Source: Phyllobacterium zundukense
Lineage (GTDB): Bacteria > Pseudomonadota > Alphaproteobacteria > Rhizobiales > Rhizobiaceae
Direction: 5' to 3'
Length of the DNA: 64,000 bases
Assembly (NCBI RefSeq): GCF_025452195.1
Contig: NZ_CP104971.1
Coordinates: 62,001-126,000 of the forward strand
This document shows, in pieces, positions 25,006 through 33,789 of the stretch. A model generated the notes under the pieces. The model was not told the DNA's origin. It was given only the letters and a program-made list of their open reading frames with translations, and ran no database searches. Made by a program: the position numbers and the translations under genes. Every line of letters begins with the position of its first letter. The stretch's first letter is position 1.

Positions 25006-25285
25006 ATGTTGGTGGCTATTGCAGCGATCAAGGCCATGATGGTTGAGCGCCGGAATTAGCCGATTGAACTGGCGGACGGATGGCTCGTCGTGGCGATGCT
25101 GAGCGTCGGACTTGCGTATGTTGAAGGCGGACGCGTTTCGCGCGAATTCGGCGGGACGGCGACCCTGTGCTGGGCTCAGCCGCTGCCTTCCGGTGAATGG
25201 GTAGTGTCTCGGTTTGAATTTCCCGATACGACACTAGCGGATATCGAAGCGTCGGATCAGGCCGTTCTCTATCCGAAAAATATGG
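25006..25285 (+). pseudogene. Hypothetical gene truncated by an IS6-family element
   Basis: ATG 25006 follows an AGAGGA ribosome-binding site and opens a frame (MLVAIAAIKAMMVERRN) that meets an in-frame TAG at about 25057. It then continues in the same frame with protein-like sequence (IELADGWLVVAMLSVGLAYV, then EFPDTTLADIEASDQAVLYP). Around 25285 it runs into transposon sequence. Both the internal stop and the lost 3' end make it non-functional. Family unknown. Confidence 0.5.
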
Positions 25286-25956
25286 CCGCGGGCTTGCAGT
25301 CTGTGGTTGCGAATTTTGTTAGCGGAAGGTTTTGTGCGATCTGGAACGAAGAGATTGCGGACGGCGGAGAACAGCGAAACGAAATGCTGCAAGCTTCCGA
25401 TTGAACGGAAGCCCTGTCGCATTCGTTCCCGCTTTCTAAACGGCAGATGAGAGTTCTCCGCCCGGTTGTTCAAGCCTTTGTGTGAGCGATGCTCGACATC
25501 CGGCATGACCTGGCGCTTTGCTGCTCCATAGGAGCGGAGTTTATCGGTTATTATCCGCTTGGGTGAAAGGCCTTGTTTCTTCAAGAGCCGGGTCAGCAAA
25601 CGTCTGGCAGCCTTGGTATTGCGGTGAACCTGCACGATTTCGTCAAGAACATAGCCATCTTGATCGACAGCCCGCCACAACCAGCATTTCATGCCATTGA
25701 TGCGAACTGCAACCTCGTCGAGATACCAGACATCACTGCCGGAAGGTGGCTTTCGGAGAATGCGTTAAGCATAATCGGAGCCATGTCTCCTGCCCCACCG
25801 GCGGATCGTTTCATAGGAGACAGCGATCCCGTGCTCGAGCAACATTTCCTCAACGTGGCGCAGGCTCAACGGAAACCGGTAATAGAGCCAAACAGCGCGG
25901 GCGATAATCTCTGGCGGGAACCGGTGGTTTTTGTAATGGGCGATGGGCTGGCTCAT
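25286..25956 (-). pseudogene. IS6-family transposase, inactive
   Basis: Starts MSQPIAHYKNHRFPPEIIAR and aligns throughout with the intact transposase at 32442-33146. One in-frame TAA (25762-25764) interrupts it after GRRHGSDYA; the frame then continues with LDEVAVRING. The DDE residues lie on both sides of the stop, and the C-terminus is replaced by unrelated sequence at the truncation point. Confidence 0.82.
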
Positions 25957-26007
25957 CCAGAACCGTCTAACGATGTTCTCTTAAGCTAAAAACAATGTGA
26001 CAGCACC
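25286..26007 (-). mobile_element. Truncated IS6-family insertion sequence
   Basis: The right end carries the inverted repeat GGTGCTGTCACATTG (minus strand, ending at 26007), close to the repeat of the complete copy at 32391-33198. The left end is missing: similarity to the complete copy stops near 25286, inside another gene. The right end abuts a groEL fragment. Confidence 0.75.
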
Positions 26008-26018
26008 AGGCAATCACC

Positions 26019-26387
26019 TGGCCGGCCCGACAGATCGCGAACAATGCCCGCGTTGAAGGCTCGGTCGTCATCGCCAAGATCCTCGAAAACGACAACAAGG
26101 CCTATGGCTACGATGCCCAATCGGGCGAGTACGGGGATCTGGTGTCGAAGGGCATCATCGACCCGGCCAAGGTGGTGCGTACGACGCTCCAGGGCGCGGC
26201 CTCGGTGGCGGGCCTCCTCATCATGACGGAAGCCATGGTGGCGGAACTGCCGGGCCCACCGCCGCCAGCGCTTCCCGGCCACGATTACGATCATCATCAC
26301 GAGATGGATTCTGAGCGTCTTGCGGCCGGCGGAATCGCAGAAGTGTCCGGGTTTGGATCGCCGCGCCAAGCCCGCTGGAACAATTGA
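26019..26387 (+). pseudogene. C-terminal fragment of a GroEL chaperonin
   Basis: The frame gives [20 protein letters not shown], then [20 protein letters not shown] and [20 protein letters not shown], the end of the equatorial domain of GroEL. The usual GGM tail is replaced by a proline- and histidine-rich tail ([13 protein letters not shown]). The 5' four-fifths of the gene is missing, cut off at the IS end at 26007. A 60-kDa chaperonin is normally about 545 residues; about 120 remain. Confidence 0.85.
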
Positions 26388-26401
26388 TCAGACACAGGGT
26401 T
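26377..26401 (+). promoter_or_regulatory. EcfG (general stress response) type promoter
   Basis: GGAAC at 26377-26381 and GTT at 26399-26401, spacing 17. This matches the alphaproteobacterial EcfG/RpoE2 consensus GGAAC-N16-17-cGTT apart from the base before GTT. It lies 31 bases upstream of the ferritin-like gene. Confidence 0.65.
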
Positions 26402-26431
26402 TCATCATCGACGCTACCGAAGGAGGAACCA

Positions 26432-26941
26432 ATGACCGCCGCCGACAATACCTTGAACGACTGGTTGCGTGACGCACACGCAATGGAGCAGCAAGCCTTG
26501 ACAATGTTGAAGGCGCAGCAAAGCCGGCTCGAAAACTATCCGGAGGTGCGCAAAAGGATCACCGAACATATCGGGGAAACCGAACGCCAAGCTGAACTCA
26601 TCCGAGGCTGCCTGAAGACCCGGGGCGAGGACATCAGTGCGCTGAAAGATACCGGGGGTCGCTTGATGGCGCTGGCTCAGGCGCTGGGCGGAATCTTTTT
26701 GAGCGACGAAGTCGTCAAAGGCTCGCTTGTCAGTTACGCGTTTGAACATTTCGAAGCCGCCAGCTATCGCATGCTGATAGCAGCGTCAGAGCATGTCGGT
26801 GATCAAAACACGCAACGTGTCTGTGAAGGGATCTTGGCGGAAGAGGAAGCGATGGCGCAGTGGCTTGCCGAACACGCCGACAGTGTCGTCGATACGTACC
26901 TCACGCGAGAGGCTCAGGGTTCTGACGCTGCCAAACGATGA
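26432..26941 (+). CDS. Ferritin-like DUF892 (YciE/YciF-type) stress protein
   Basis: A 169-residue all-helical protein. DAHAMEQQALTMLKAQQSRL and RITEHIGETERQAELIRGCL form the first helix pair, FEHFEAASYRMLIAASEHVG and EGILAEEEAMAQWLAEH the second, giving the E/H pattern of the DUF892 ferritin-like four-helix bundle. A GGAGGAA ribosome-binding site precedes ATG 26432. An EcfG-type promoter lies just upstream, which fits the family's usual place in the general stress regulon. The SnoaL-like gene follows at 67 bases and is probably in the same transcript. Confidence 0.88.
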   Translation: MTAADNTLNDWLRDAHAMEQQALTMLKAQQSRLENYPEVRKRITEHIGETERQAELIRGCLKTRGEDISALKDTGGRLMALAQALGGIFLSDEVVKGSLVSYAFEHFEAASYRMLIAASEHVGDQNTQRVCEGILAEEEAMAQWLAEHADSVVDTYLTREAQGSDAAKR

Positions 26942-27008
26942 TGCCCGAAGCACGATTGGCCGATGATCGAAACGGGCGAGCCCCGGACCATGCAAAGTGA
27001 GGTGGACC

Positions 27009-27413
27009 ATGATCGACGACTTCAGGACGTTCATTGAAAGGCGCAAGATCATTGCGCAGGCCTATGTCAACGGAGATGCCGAACCGCTGGCGAAAATCGC
27101 TATCAAAAATTCTGCCGCGACCTTTTTCGGTCCGATGGGCGGTGTGGTCGAAGGCGCGGCCGAAGTTATGTCGCGGTATGAAAGCGACGCCCGCTCTTTC
27201 GATACTGGCAGCGGGAGTGACCTGGAGATTGTGCACATGTCCGCTAACGGCGAAATCGGTTACTGGGCGGGCTTTCAGAATGCCAAAGCGCGGTTGAAGG
27301 GAAGAACCGAGACAATCCCGATGCGTTTGAGGGTTACAGAAATTTTCCGCAAGGAGGAGGGTGAGTGGCGCTTGATCCACAGACACGCTGATCCTCTTTC
27401 AAAGGAGAAGTAA
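27009..27413 (+). CDS. SnoaL-like / nuclear transport factor 2 fold protein
   Basis: A 134-residue single-domain protein with the cone-shaped alpha+beta pattern of SnoaL/DUF4440 proteins: an N-terminal helix (RTFIERRKIIAQAYVNGDAE), a central TFFGPMGGVVEGAAEV segment, then strands ending MRLRVTEIFRKEEGEWRLIH. Start ATG 27009. It follows the ferritin-like gene closely, so co-regulation by the stress promoter is inferred. Substrate or ligand unknown. Confidence 0.8.
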   Translation: MIDDFRTFIERRKIIAQAYVNGDAEPLAKIAIKNSAATFFGPMGGVVEGAAEVMSRYESDARSFDTGSGSDLEIVHMSANGEIGYWAGFQNAKARLKGRTETIPMRLRVTEIFRKEEGEWRLIHRHADPLSKEK

Positions 27414-27848
27414 AGCTCTCTCTGTCCGCACCGCCAAGCCGAATTTGGCGATTGTGATATTCAAAAACCTGCTGGAGGGCGATTCATGGTGCTATCCTTC
27501 CGGCCGGTGACCACGCAATCCGTAACGCGATCAAAGGTTTTGCCTTCGAACTAGGGCGATTGTAGAATTTTTGGCAGCAATCGGATTCAACAAAAAACAG
27601 CTCTTATCGGCATTTTCAAAGGAACGGTTTCTCGTAACTTCCGATTGTGTGCACTCTGTTTTTCTAAACCTTAGTCCACCGACTGTCTTCTGTGACGTTT
27701 TTCGGTGAATGGCATCACTTTAGGCTATCGTCGCACCCCAACTCGAAGCATAGGCTTCGCGGTGAGCTGATCCACGTTCGATTGGCTGTAACCAACAGTG
27801 GGAATAGATGCGCTATTACGCAATAACGGCCACAACTTGCTTCGCCAT
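27414..27848. other. Intergenic with one dispersed repeat
   Basis: No gene is supported. Nt 27438-27457 form a small hairpin (CGCCAA...TTGGCG) just after the SnoaL-like gene. A repeat shared with 44914-45000 lies at 27558-27643. Confidence 0.5.
27558..27643 (+). repeat. Dispersed intergenic repeat, copy B
   Basis: Begins GATTGTAGAATT, with an inverted CAATC about 15 bases on, and ends with TTATCGGCATTTTCAAAGGA followed by similar sequence to about 27643. Copy A is at 44914-45000; a partial copy is at 3062. Confidence 0.5.
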
Positions 27849-27925
27849 CTTGTAGTGGGCAATGGGCTGATTCATGCCCTGATCAATATCGACAATTCGT
27901 TAAACCCAAACAAGGTGACAGCGCC
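27849..27925 (-). mobile_element. IS6-family end fragment
   Basis: On the minus strand the inverted repeat GGCGCTGTCACCTTG (ending at 27925) is followed by the transposase start MNQPIAHYK, after which similarity stops. A third, mostly deleted copy of the element found at 25286 and 32391. Confidence 0.72.
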
Positions 27926-28052
27926 GCGCTTGTCCTCTTTCAAGCACTTCAGCCACGAATTCAGATAATCGGCATGCCGCACGGTAGGCTCGATCCCCAT
28001 GGCGACGGCAACGTATGCGCTGCCGATCTCGGCCACATACCCTGACAGTCAA
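27926..28052 (-). pseudogene. ArdC-family antirestriction protein fragment
   Basis: The frame reads YVAEIGSAYVAVAMGIEPTV, then YLNSWLKCLKEDKRGAV, matching the segment after the metallopeptidase motif in ArdC/DUF1738 plasmid antirestriction proteins (usual form YIASWLKVLKNDKRAI). It is cut directly by the IS6 end at 27925. ArdC genes normally sit on conjugative elements. Confidence 0.6.
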
Positions 28053-28216
28053 GAGAGAAACATGCCGTTTCGATCTCTGTGCACATTCGTGCGGGGAGTG
28101 GCGAATTCCCGGTTCGAGCCCATCTGAGCCGCTTCTGCGGCGCAATGAATGGCCGATCGTTCATGTCACGGTGGAACGCCATACTGAAATCACTGTCCGC
28201 CGTGACAAGTTTGCGC

Positions 28217-28798
28217 TTAAGCGCTGGTGTCGGCCTTTTCGCGATTCCACCAACGGTTCGGATTGGTGTTGTGCGGATCATAGCTGGCACGGCTTGCCCA
28301 ACAATCCTTGATGAAGATCAGCGGCTCTTCATAGTGATGAACATCGCGGATTGCGTCCAGAACACGCCCAAGAGTTTCGCGGTTTTGCTCCACCGAGATC
28401 ACGATCAAGACGCTTGGGAAGGTCTGAGCCCTGTTGGCCGCACCCAGATGGATGGCACTGGTCGAGTTTTCTTCCGGCAGATAGGTTTCACTACCAACAG
28501 CCGTCACAAACGCATTGCGCCGATATCGGCCATAGATCAGTGGATCGACCTCCATGACGCTGTCGATGATCTTGTCGACATCTTCCGGTGTCGCTTGAAT
28601 CTCAATCTGCCAGACCCGTTCGACCTTGCCGGTTCGCGTCTCAAGGTTATCGATGTCGTTGAATCGCACTTTATCGGTCCTTTCGGTTCCATAGTTCACT
28701 TGTCGGCCTGGAATTGGCGGCAAGCGCCAATCCTTACCGGTGGCCGAATTGGCCAAGGGAGCGATGCGTGTCGTTAGGAATATCGATTGAGCAAACAC
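28217..28798 (-). CDS. Conserved-looking hypothetical protein
   Basis: A 193-residue protein. GTG 28798 is chosen because GGGAGG lies just upstream. The region from about residue 60 (VERVWQIEIQATPEDVDKII, then GRYRRNAFVTAVGSETYLP and LGRVLDAIRDVHHYEEPLIF) suggests an alpha/beta fold, loosely recalling the ferredoxin-like domain of CutA or NIF3 proteins with the HHYEEP motif. That comparison is tentative. It is divergent from the LysR gene at 28888, which may control it. Confidence 0.6.
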   Translation of the reverse strand: MFAQSIFLTTRIAPLANSATGKDWRLPPIPGRQVNYGTERTDKVRFNDIDNLETRTGKVERVWQIEIQATPEDVDKIIDSVMEVDPLIYGRYRRNAFVTAVGSETYLPEENSTSAIHLGAANRAQTFPSVLIVISVEQNRETLGRVLDAIRDVHHYEEPLIFIKDCWASRASYDPHNTNPNRWWNREKADTSA

Positions 28799-28887
28799 GG
28801 CCCTCCCAGGAGGAAGGTAGCTCCAGTGATGTGATTTCAGAAACGAATTATATTGCTAATCGTGATGAGATATCGCAATCATGCACT

Positions 28888-29760
28888 ATGAAACGTGACC
28901 TCGAAATCGACCTGCTTCGATCATTCGCAGCCGTTGCCGCACACCGTAACTTCACACATGCGGCGCGGGCGATCGGCCGCACACAGTCAGCGGTCAGCCT
29001 TCAGATCAAGCGGCTCGAAGACATCGTTGAGAAGCGCCTTTTCGAACGGAACCGCCAGTCCGTCTCCATCACACATGTCGGTGAAGCGCTGCTGGTCTAT
29101 GCAAACCGCATACTCGCGGCAAACGACGCTGCCCTTTCTCACCTTCACCGACCCGAAGCGGAAGGCCTGGTCAGGATTGGAGCCCCCGACGACTACGCGA
29201 CTTTCCTGCTACCGCCCATTCTTGCTGCCATCGCAAAGGAATATCCCCGCCTGCAGTTCGAGGTGACATGCGACAACGCCAGCGACCTGTTGCCGATGCT
29301 CGACCAGGGGCAGCTCGATGTGGTCGTCGCGACCCACCGTCCAAACGCCGTTGCGGGTCAGATCGCGAGATATGAACAGCTTCACTGGGTTGCCTCGCCC
29401 GATTACATGGATGACCCGGACGCGCCGCTTTCGCTTGTTCTTTTCCCCACGGGTTGTGTGTGCAGGGAAGTCGCACTGGACACGTTGAAACGCATCGACC
29501 GCTCATGGCGTATTGCATACTCCACCCGCAGCATAGAATTGATGGAAAAGGCAATATTGGAAAGCGCCGCCGTATCTGTGATGGAGGCGTCGATAGTACC
29601 GGCCAGTCTCAAGATCATCGATGGGCAAATAGGTTTACCCCCACTACCGGAGGTCGTGATCTCCGTTCATCAATCGAACACAAGCGAACCGCATGTTTCC
29701 CTCGTGACGGACTTCCTTTTGGAAAAGCTGGGGCGCGTTGAGTGGCGGGAGGCCTCTTAG
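28888..29760 (+). CDS. LysR-family transcription regulator
   Basis: A 290-residue regulator. An N-terminal winged helix-turn-helix (LLRSFAAVAAHRNFTHAARA, then GRTQSAVSLQIKRLEDIVEK) is followed by a periplasmic-binding-like effector domain (about 92-290). ATG 28888 puts the HTH at the usual distance from the N-terminus; longer in-frame starts upstream overlap the divergent gene. LysR proteins commonly regulate the divergent neighbour, here the hypothetical gene starting at 28798. The effector is unknown. Confidence 0.9.
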   Translation: MKRDLEIDLLRSFAAVAAHRNFTHAARAIGRTQSAVSLQIKRLEDIVEKRLFERNRQSVSITHVGEALLVYANRILAANDAALSHLHRPEAEGLVRIGAPDDYATFLLPPILAAIAKEYPRLQFEVTCDNASDLLPMLDQGQLDVVVATHRPNAVAGQIARYEQLHWVASPDYMDDPDAPLSLVLFPTGCVCREVALDTLKRIDRSWRIAYSTRSIELMEKAILESAAVSVMEASIVPASLKIIDGQIGLPPLPEVVISVHQSNTSEPHVSLVTDFLLEKLGRVEWREAS

Positions 29761-30056
29761 AGGATTTGCGACTGGCGGCATCAAAAGCCGATTTAATCAC
29801 CATAAGCTGCCATTGATCCGAGGTCGGCAATGTCCCGGACCCTCGTCATAATCGTTGCTCCTTCTCCGCCGGGGCCAGGCGTCGCGCGCTCCGATCAAGC
29901 CGGGTGGGCTAGCCTCGAAACACAGAGTCCCAGAAAATGTCATCATTTCCCTTGGCCAAACGGCCAATGGTCATTGGGTAAGGATCGAGTGGAAACACGG
30001 CGTCTTTTCCCGGTAACCATTTGCATGAAAAGCCCAGCATGTAACCGCTGTCTGGC

Positions 30057-30947
30057 TTACCGGCTCACCTTGAGAAAATCGACGAAGGCCCGCATCGCTG
30101 TCGGAAGCTGCCGTCGGCTGGGATAATACAGAAAGAATCCCGGATAGTAGGGGCACCAATCCTCAAGAACCCGTTGCAGACGCCCTTCGGCAACATGGAT
30201 CTGCACCTGATCTTCAAAAAGATAGGCAAGGCCAGCACCATCCAGTGCCGCGCCTATCATCAGATCCTGATCACCAAGCGTTAGTGGTCCTGTGACTTCA
30301 ATCTCCAGTTCGATTCCGCCTTTTTCGAATTCCCACTGATAGAATGACCCGCCCGCGAAACGATAGCGGATACATGGCTGCCGACTCAGATCATGCGGTG
30401 TTACCGGTTCGGGATGCTGTTCAAAATAGCCAGGTGATGCAACCACAGCGAAGCGGTGTCTTGGACCGATTGGCACTGCAATCATGTCTGCCGCAACCAT
30501 CTCGCCGAAACGAACACCCGCATCACAGCCCTCGGCAACCATATCGACCAACGCATCATTGACCAGAAGTTCGACCTCAACTGCGGGATATGCCTGTAGG
30601 AATTTCGAGACTATTGGCAAAAGCACCAGTTTCGCCGCCGCCCTTGCTGCATTGATGCGCAGTTTGCCGGAAGGCTGACCACGAAACGCATTCAAATCAT
30701 CAAGCGCATCTTCGATGTCAAGAAAGGCCGGTTTGACTCGGCTGAACAATTGCTGCCCGGCATCTGTCAACGCCACGCTTCGGGTCGTCCGGTTGACCAG
30801 CCTGATTTCAAGCCGCTCCTCGATGCTCCGCAATGCATGGCTTAGCGCCGAGGCCGTAACGCCAAGCTCGACTGCAGCTTTCCGGAAGCTGCTGTGCTGG
30901 GCAATGGCCAGAAAGGTGGCGAGGTCGGCCGGACCAATCTTCCGCAT
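30057..30947 (-). CDS. LysR-family transcription regulator
   Basis: A 296-residue regulator with the classic N-terminus (DLATFLAIAQHSSFRKAAVE, then SALSHALRSIEERLEIRLVN) and the substrate-binding domain. Within the latter, LRINAARAAAKLVLLPI and DAGVRFGEMVAADMIAVPIG place it in the large DsdA/CrgA-like subgroup. It is divergent from the short-chain dehydrogenase at 31049 across a 101-bp gap, the typical arrangement for LysR control of an oxidoreductase. Confidence 0.92.
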   Translation of the reverse strand: MRKIGPADLATFLAIAQHSSFRKAAVELGVTASALSHALRSIEERLEIRLVNRTTRSVALTDAGQQLFSRVKPAFLDIEDALDDLNAFRGQPSGKLRINAARAAAKLVLLPIVSKFLQAYPAVEVELLVNDALVDMVAEGCDAGVRFGEMVAADMIAVPIGPRHRFAVVASPGYFEQHPEPVTPHDLSRQPCIRYRFAGGSFYQWEFEKGGIELEIEVTGPLTLGDQDLMIGAALDGAGLAYLFEDQVQIHVAEGRLQRVLEDWCPYYPGFFLYYPSRRQLPTAMRAFVDFLKVSR

Positions 30948-31048
30948 TGATGAAGGCTCCTCATTAGCTTGTGGAAATTTAAGGCGATTATTTCATCTTC
31001 TTTCATGCGGTAAAACTTGGGTGCATTCAACTGGAAAGGAAAAACATC

Positions 31049-31888
31049 ATGCGTATCTGGTTCATTACGGGAGCATCACGCGGCTTTGGCGCACTGATCA
31101 CCGAGGAAGCTTTGAAGGCCGGCGATGCCGTTGTTGCAACCGCCCGCAACCCTGCAACAGTCACTGCCCGGTTTGGCGATCATCCGAACCTGCTTCCAGT
31201 CGCACTGGACGTCACCAATGAAGAACAGGCCAACGCGGCAGCCGAGCAGGCAATCAAGCGCTTCGGCAAGATTGACATTCTCCTGAACAACGCCGGTTTC
31301 GGCCTGCTCGGAGCTGTTGAGGAGGCAACAGCATCTGAGATTGAAAAGCTCTATGCCACAAACGTCTTTGGCTTGCTCAAGGTCACCCGCGCTGTGCTTC
31401 CCCACATGCGCAGACAACGTTCCGGCCACATCATCAACATTTCGTCCATCGGCGGCTATGTCAGCCATCCCGGATGGGGCGTTTATTGCTCAACGAAGTT
31501 TGCGGTGGAAGGCCTCTCCGAGGCTCTGTCGGACGAACTCGCCCCGCTCGGCGTTAAGGTCACTGTCGTCGAACCCGGTTTCTTCCGCACCGACTTTCTC
31601 GATGAAAGCTCGCTTTCAGTCAGCCACAGCGCCATTTCCGATTATAACGATACCCCCGCAGGCGTTATGCGATCCGCAGCTGCACAATTCAATCACGCCC
31701 AACCCGGTGATCCGGCGCGTCTGGCAAAGGCGATGATCACTGTGGCCCACTCCGACAATCCACCGCTTCGCATGCCATTCGGCTCGGACACGGTGGCAGC
31801 GATCGAAAAGAAAAATACCGCCGTTGCCGGAGAGCTTGCCGCTTGGCGGGAGCTGGCGATCTCTACTGATTTCCCGGCGGGCAGCTGA
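31049..31888 (+). CDS. Short-chain dehydrogenase/reductase
   Basis: A 279-residue classical SDR. The nucleotide-binding motif TGASRGFG is at about residues 7-14, NNAG (LLNNAGFG) at about 81, catalytic Ser in NISSIGG at about 131, and the YxxxK pair (YCSTKFAVEG) at about 148-152. The pattern (ITGASRGFGALITEEALKAG) fits NAD(P)-dependent oxidoreductases acting on carbonyl substrates of unknown identity. A GGAAAGGA ribosome-binding site precedes ATG 31049. Probably regulated by the divergent LysR gene. Confidence 0.93.
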   Translation: MRIWFITGASRGFGALITEEALKAGDAVVATARNPATVTARFGDHPNLLPVALDVTNEEQANAAAEQAIKRFGKIDILLNNAGFGLLGAVEEATASEIEKLYATNVFGLLKVTRAVLPHMRRQRSGHIINISSIGGYVSHPGWGVYCSTKFAVEGLSEALSDELAPLGVKVTVVEPGFFRTDFLDESSLSVSHSAISDYNDTPAGVMRSAAAQFNHAQPGDPARLAKAMITVAHSDNPPLRMPFGSDTVAAIEKKNTAVAGELAAWRELAISTDFPAGS

Positions 31889-32390
31889 GCGAAATCCAAC
31901 AAAATGGGACGTACAGGGAAAACTCCAGTTTCCGGCGGATGGCGTTAGCGATACCGTTCCGTCGTTCTCGGCGAGGTTCCACTTGGCAGGGTTGAGAGGG
32001 GTGACAACTTCTCGACCGCAGCCGCAGCAGCACAAGTGCGAAGCTGTGGAGTATCGTCGCGAAACATAGCGTACGCCCTACTATTGAGACGCAGGATAAG
32101 CGAGGGGCCAGCTGTCGGCGCGAACGCGAACCTTCTCCGAGAGGTGGGGAGGTTTGCTGTGGCGCTTGTTCGTGCCCGGCATTGCGCCGGCGATGCCATG
32201 CGGCCTACCTCGTCGTCAGCGCCATCATGCATTGAGGTTTCGCTACACCGCCACAGCAAGTCGCAAGGTTGCGTTCAACGCGCGTTCAAGTTTGGGCGGC
32301 GCTCGCATTCGTTTGCTGCACTCGGTTCCGTTCAATAAACGAGCCGATTGCGGCCCTGGTCTTTCGCCGAATAAAGGCATTGGTTGGCTG
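31889..32390. other. Intergenic between the SDR gene and the IS element
   Basis: About 500 bases. Open frames exist on both strands (for example minus 31945-32259), but none has recognisable protein content. It may hold decayed coding DNA displaced by the IS. Confidence 0.4.
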
Positions 32391-33198
32391 GGGAATGTCA
32401 CGTTGATTTCGGGTTAAGAGATTGTCGATAGATGATGCGCCATGAATCAGCCCATCGCCCATTACAAGAACCACCGGTTCCCGCCAGAGATTATCGCCCG
32501 TGCCATCTGGCTCTATTATCGGTTTCCGTTGAGCCTGCGCCATGTTGAAGAAATGCTGCTGGAACGAGGGATCGTCGTGTCTTATGAGACCATCCGTCGG
32601 TGGGGCAGAAAACGTGGCCCTGAATATGCCCGACGTATTTGCCGAAAGCCGCCTTCCAGCAATGATGTCTGGCACCTTGATGAAGTCGCGGTGCGCATCA
32701 ACGGCAAGCGATGCTGGCTGTGGCGGGCGGTTGACCAAGACGGCTTTGTGCTCGATGAGATTGTCCAGAACCGCCGCAATACCAAGGCGGCCAGGCGATT
32801 GCTGATACGTCTGATGAAGAAGCAGGGCATGGTGCCGAAGCGGATGATCACCGACAAGTTGCGCTCCTATGGCGCAGCAAGGCGTCAGGTCATTCCAGAC
32901 GTCGAGCATCGTTCTCACAAAGGCTTGAACAATCGAGCAGAGAATTCGCACGTTCCGTTTCGAAAACGCGAGCGAACGCGCCAAGGCTTTCGATCGATCG
33001 GCAGCTTGCAGCATTTTGTTTCCGTCTTCTCTGCTGTTCGCAATCTCTTTGTTCCGTCCCGTATAAATCGCTCAGCATTTCAGATCCGAAATCACCGCTT
33101 GCATGCCATGGGTGGGTGGAAAGCAATCAGCGGCCAGGTTGCCTGAAAAGAGGCCCATGCCTTTCGCACGACTTGCCTCCAAACAATGTGACAGTGCC
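32391..33198 (+). mobile_element. Complete IS6-family insertion sequence
   Basis: 808 bp, bounded by imperfect inverted repeats: left GGGAATGTCACGTTGATTT and right (complement) GGCACTGTCACATTGTTTG. It carries one intact transposase gene. The 8 bases flanking each side do not match (GGTTGGCT and AGTCAGCC), so no target duplication is seen; this suggests rearrangement after insertion. Confidence 0.85.
32442..33146 (+). CDS. IS6-family DDE transposase
   Basis: A 234-residue transposase of normal IS6 length. An N-terminal helix-turn-helix (HFPPEIIAR-like; LRHVEEMLLERGIVVSYETI) precedes the DDE domain: first Asp in DVWHLDEVAVRING, second in MITDKLRSYG, and Glu in NNRAENSHVPFRKRER. All catalytic residues are present, so this copy may be active and could mobilise the two defective copies nearby (25286 and 27849). 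Confidence 0.93.
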   Translation: MNQPIAHYKNHRFPPEIIARAIWLYYRFPLSLRHVEEMLLERGIVVSYETIRRWGRKRGPEYARRICRKPPSSNDVWHLDEVAVRINGKRCWLWRAVDQDGFVLDEIVQNRRNTKAARRLLIRLMKKQGMVPKRMITDKLRSYGAARRQVIPDVEHRSHKGLNNRAENSHVPFRKRERTRQGFRSIGSLQHFVSVFSAVRNLFVPSRINRSAFQIRNHRLHAMGGWKAISGQVA

Positions 33199-33199
33199 A

Positions 33200-33309
33200 G
33201 TCAGCCACCTTCCGGCGGGATGACGAGATGCTGCAGCAAGGGTTCGCCGGTCTCGGCTTCACGATCGAGCAGGTGGACGCGTTCTTTACGGATGCTGCCG
33301 GGCTTTAGA
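33200..33309 (+). pseudogene. 3' end of a gene cut by the IS6 element
   Basis: Directly after the right IS end a frame continues with FRRDDEMLQQGFAGLGFTIE, then QVDAFFTDAAGL and a stop at 33307-33309. The sequence looks like a genuine C-terminus. No start is available. The parent family is not recognised. Confidence 0.5.
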
Positions 33310-33311
33310 GC

Positions 33312-33410
33312 CTACGACACAAAAAACCAGCATAGAGCCGACATCGATGCGATACCAGAAATGATGGCGATCACGTCAAGAATTGAAAATTGCGTCACAT
33401 CGTTACGCAT
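33312..33410 (-). CDS. Very small membrane protein
   Basis: A 32-residue frame with an AAGGAG ribosome-binding site 6 bases before ATG 33410. It encodes one membrane helix (FSILDVIAIISGIASMSALC, ending WFFVS). The strong ribosome-binding site and clean helix support translation. Function unknown. Confidence 0.5.
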   Translation of the reverse strand: MRNDVTQFSILDVIAIISGIASMSALCWFFVS

Positions 33411-33680
33411 TACACACTCCTTGAAGTTTCCGACCTGCGACCAACGCAAATACAAAGGCAGGTCGGGTTGCTGACATTGGGGCTCAGCCTTTCAAGCCTG
33501 CACTCGAGTGGTTAACAAACGGTGAGGCCCGACGCGCAGGGTTCCATTGGGCGGTAACACGCCGAGCCCCTGCCGGGGAGGTGTGGGCTCTCCGACCAAG
33601 GTCCAACGTCTTCGATGGATGATCGCTCCGATATTAATCCTAAGGAACTAGGTGAGACCCCGACGCCTTTCCTTGGGCTC

Positions 33681-33712
33681 GGAACGACAGGCGTGGGGGC
33701 CTCTGTCGTTCC
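33681..33712. repeat. Perfect 10-bp inverted repeat
   Basis: GGAACGACAG (33681-33690) and CTGTCGTTCC (33703-33712) form an uninterrupted stem with a 12-base loop. There is no adjacent T-run. Confidence 0.6.
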
Positions 33713-33789
33713 TCGCGGTACGACCTGGCTACAACACAGATTTCAGGATTTGTGTTCCAAGAAAGCGAACCTGAAAACAGAAATAGCAA

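Noticed and set aside
28079..28777. A 232-codon plus-strand frame
   Set aside because: It is antisense to the hypothetical gene 28217-28798, which has a better start and more natural composition.
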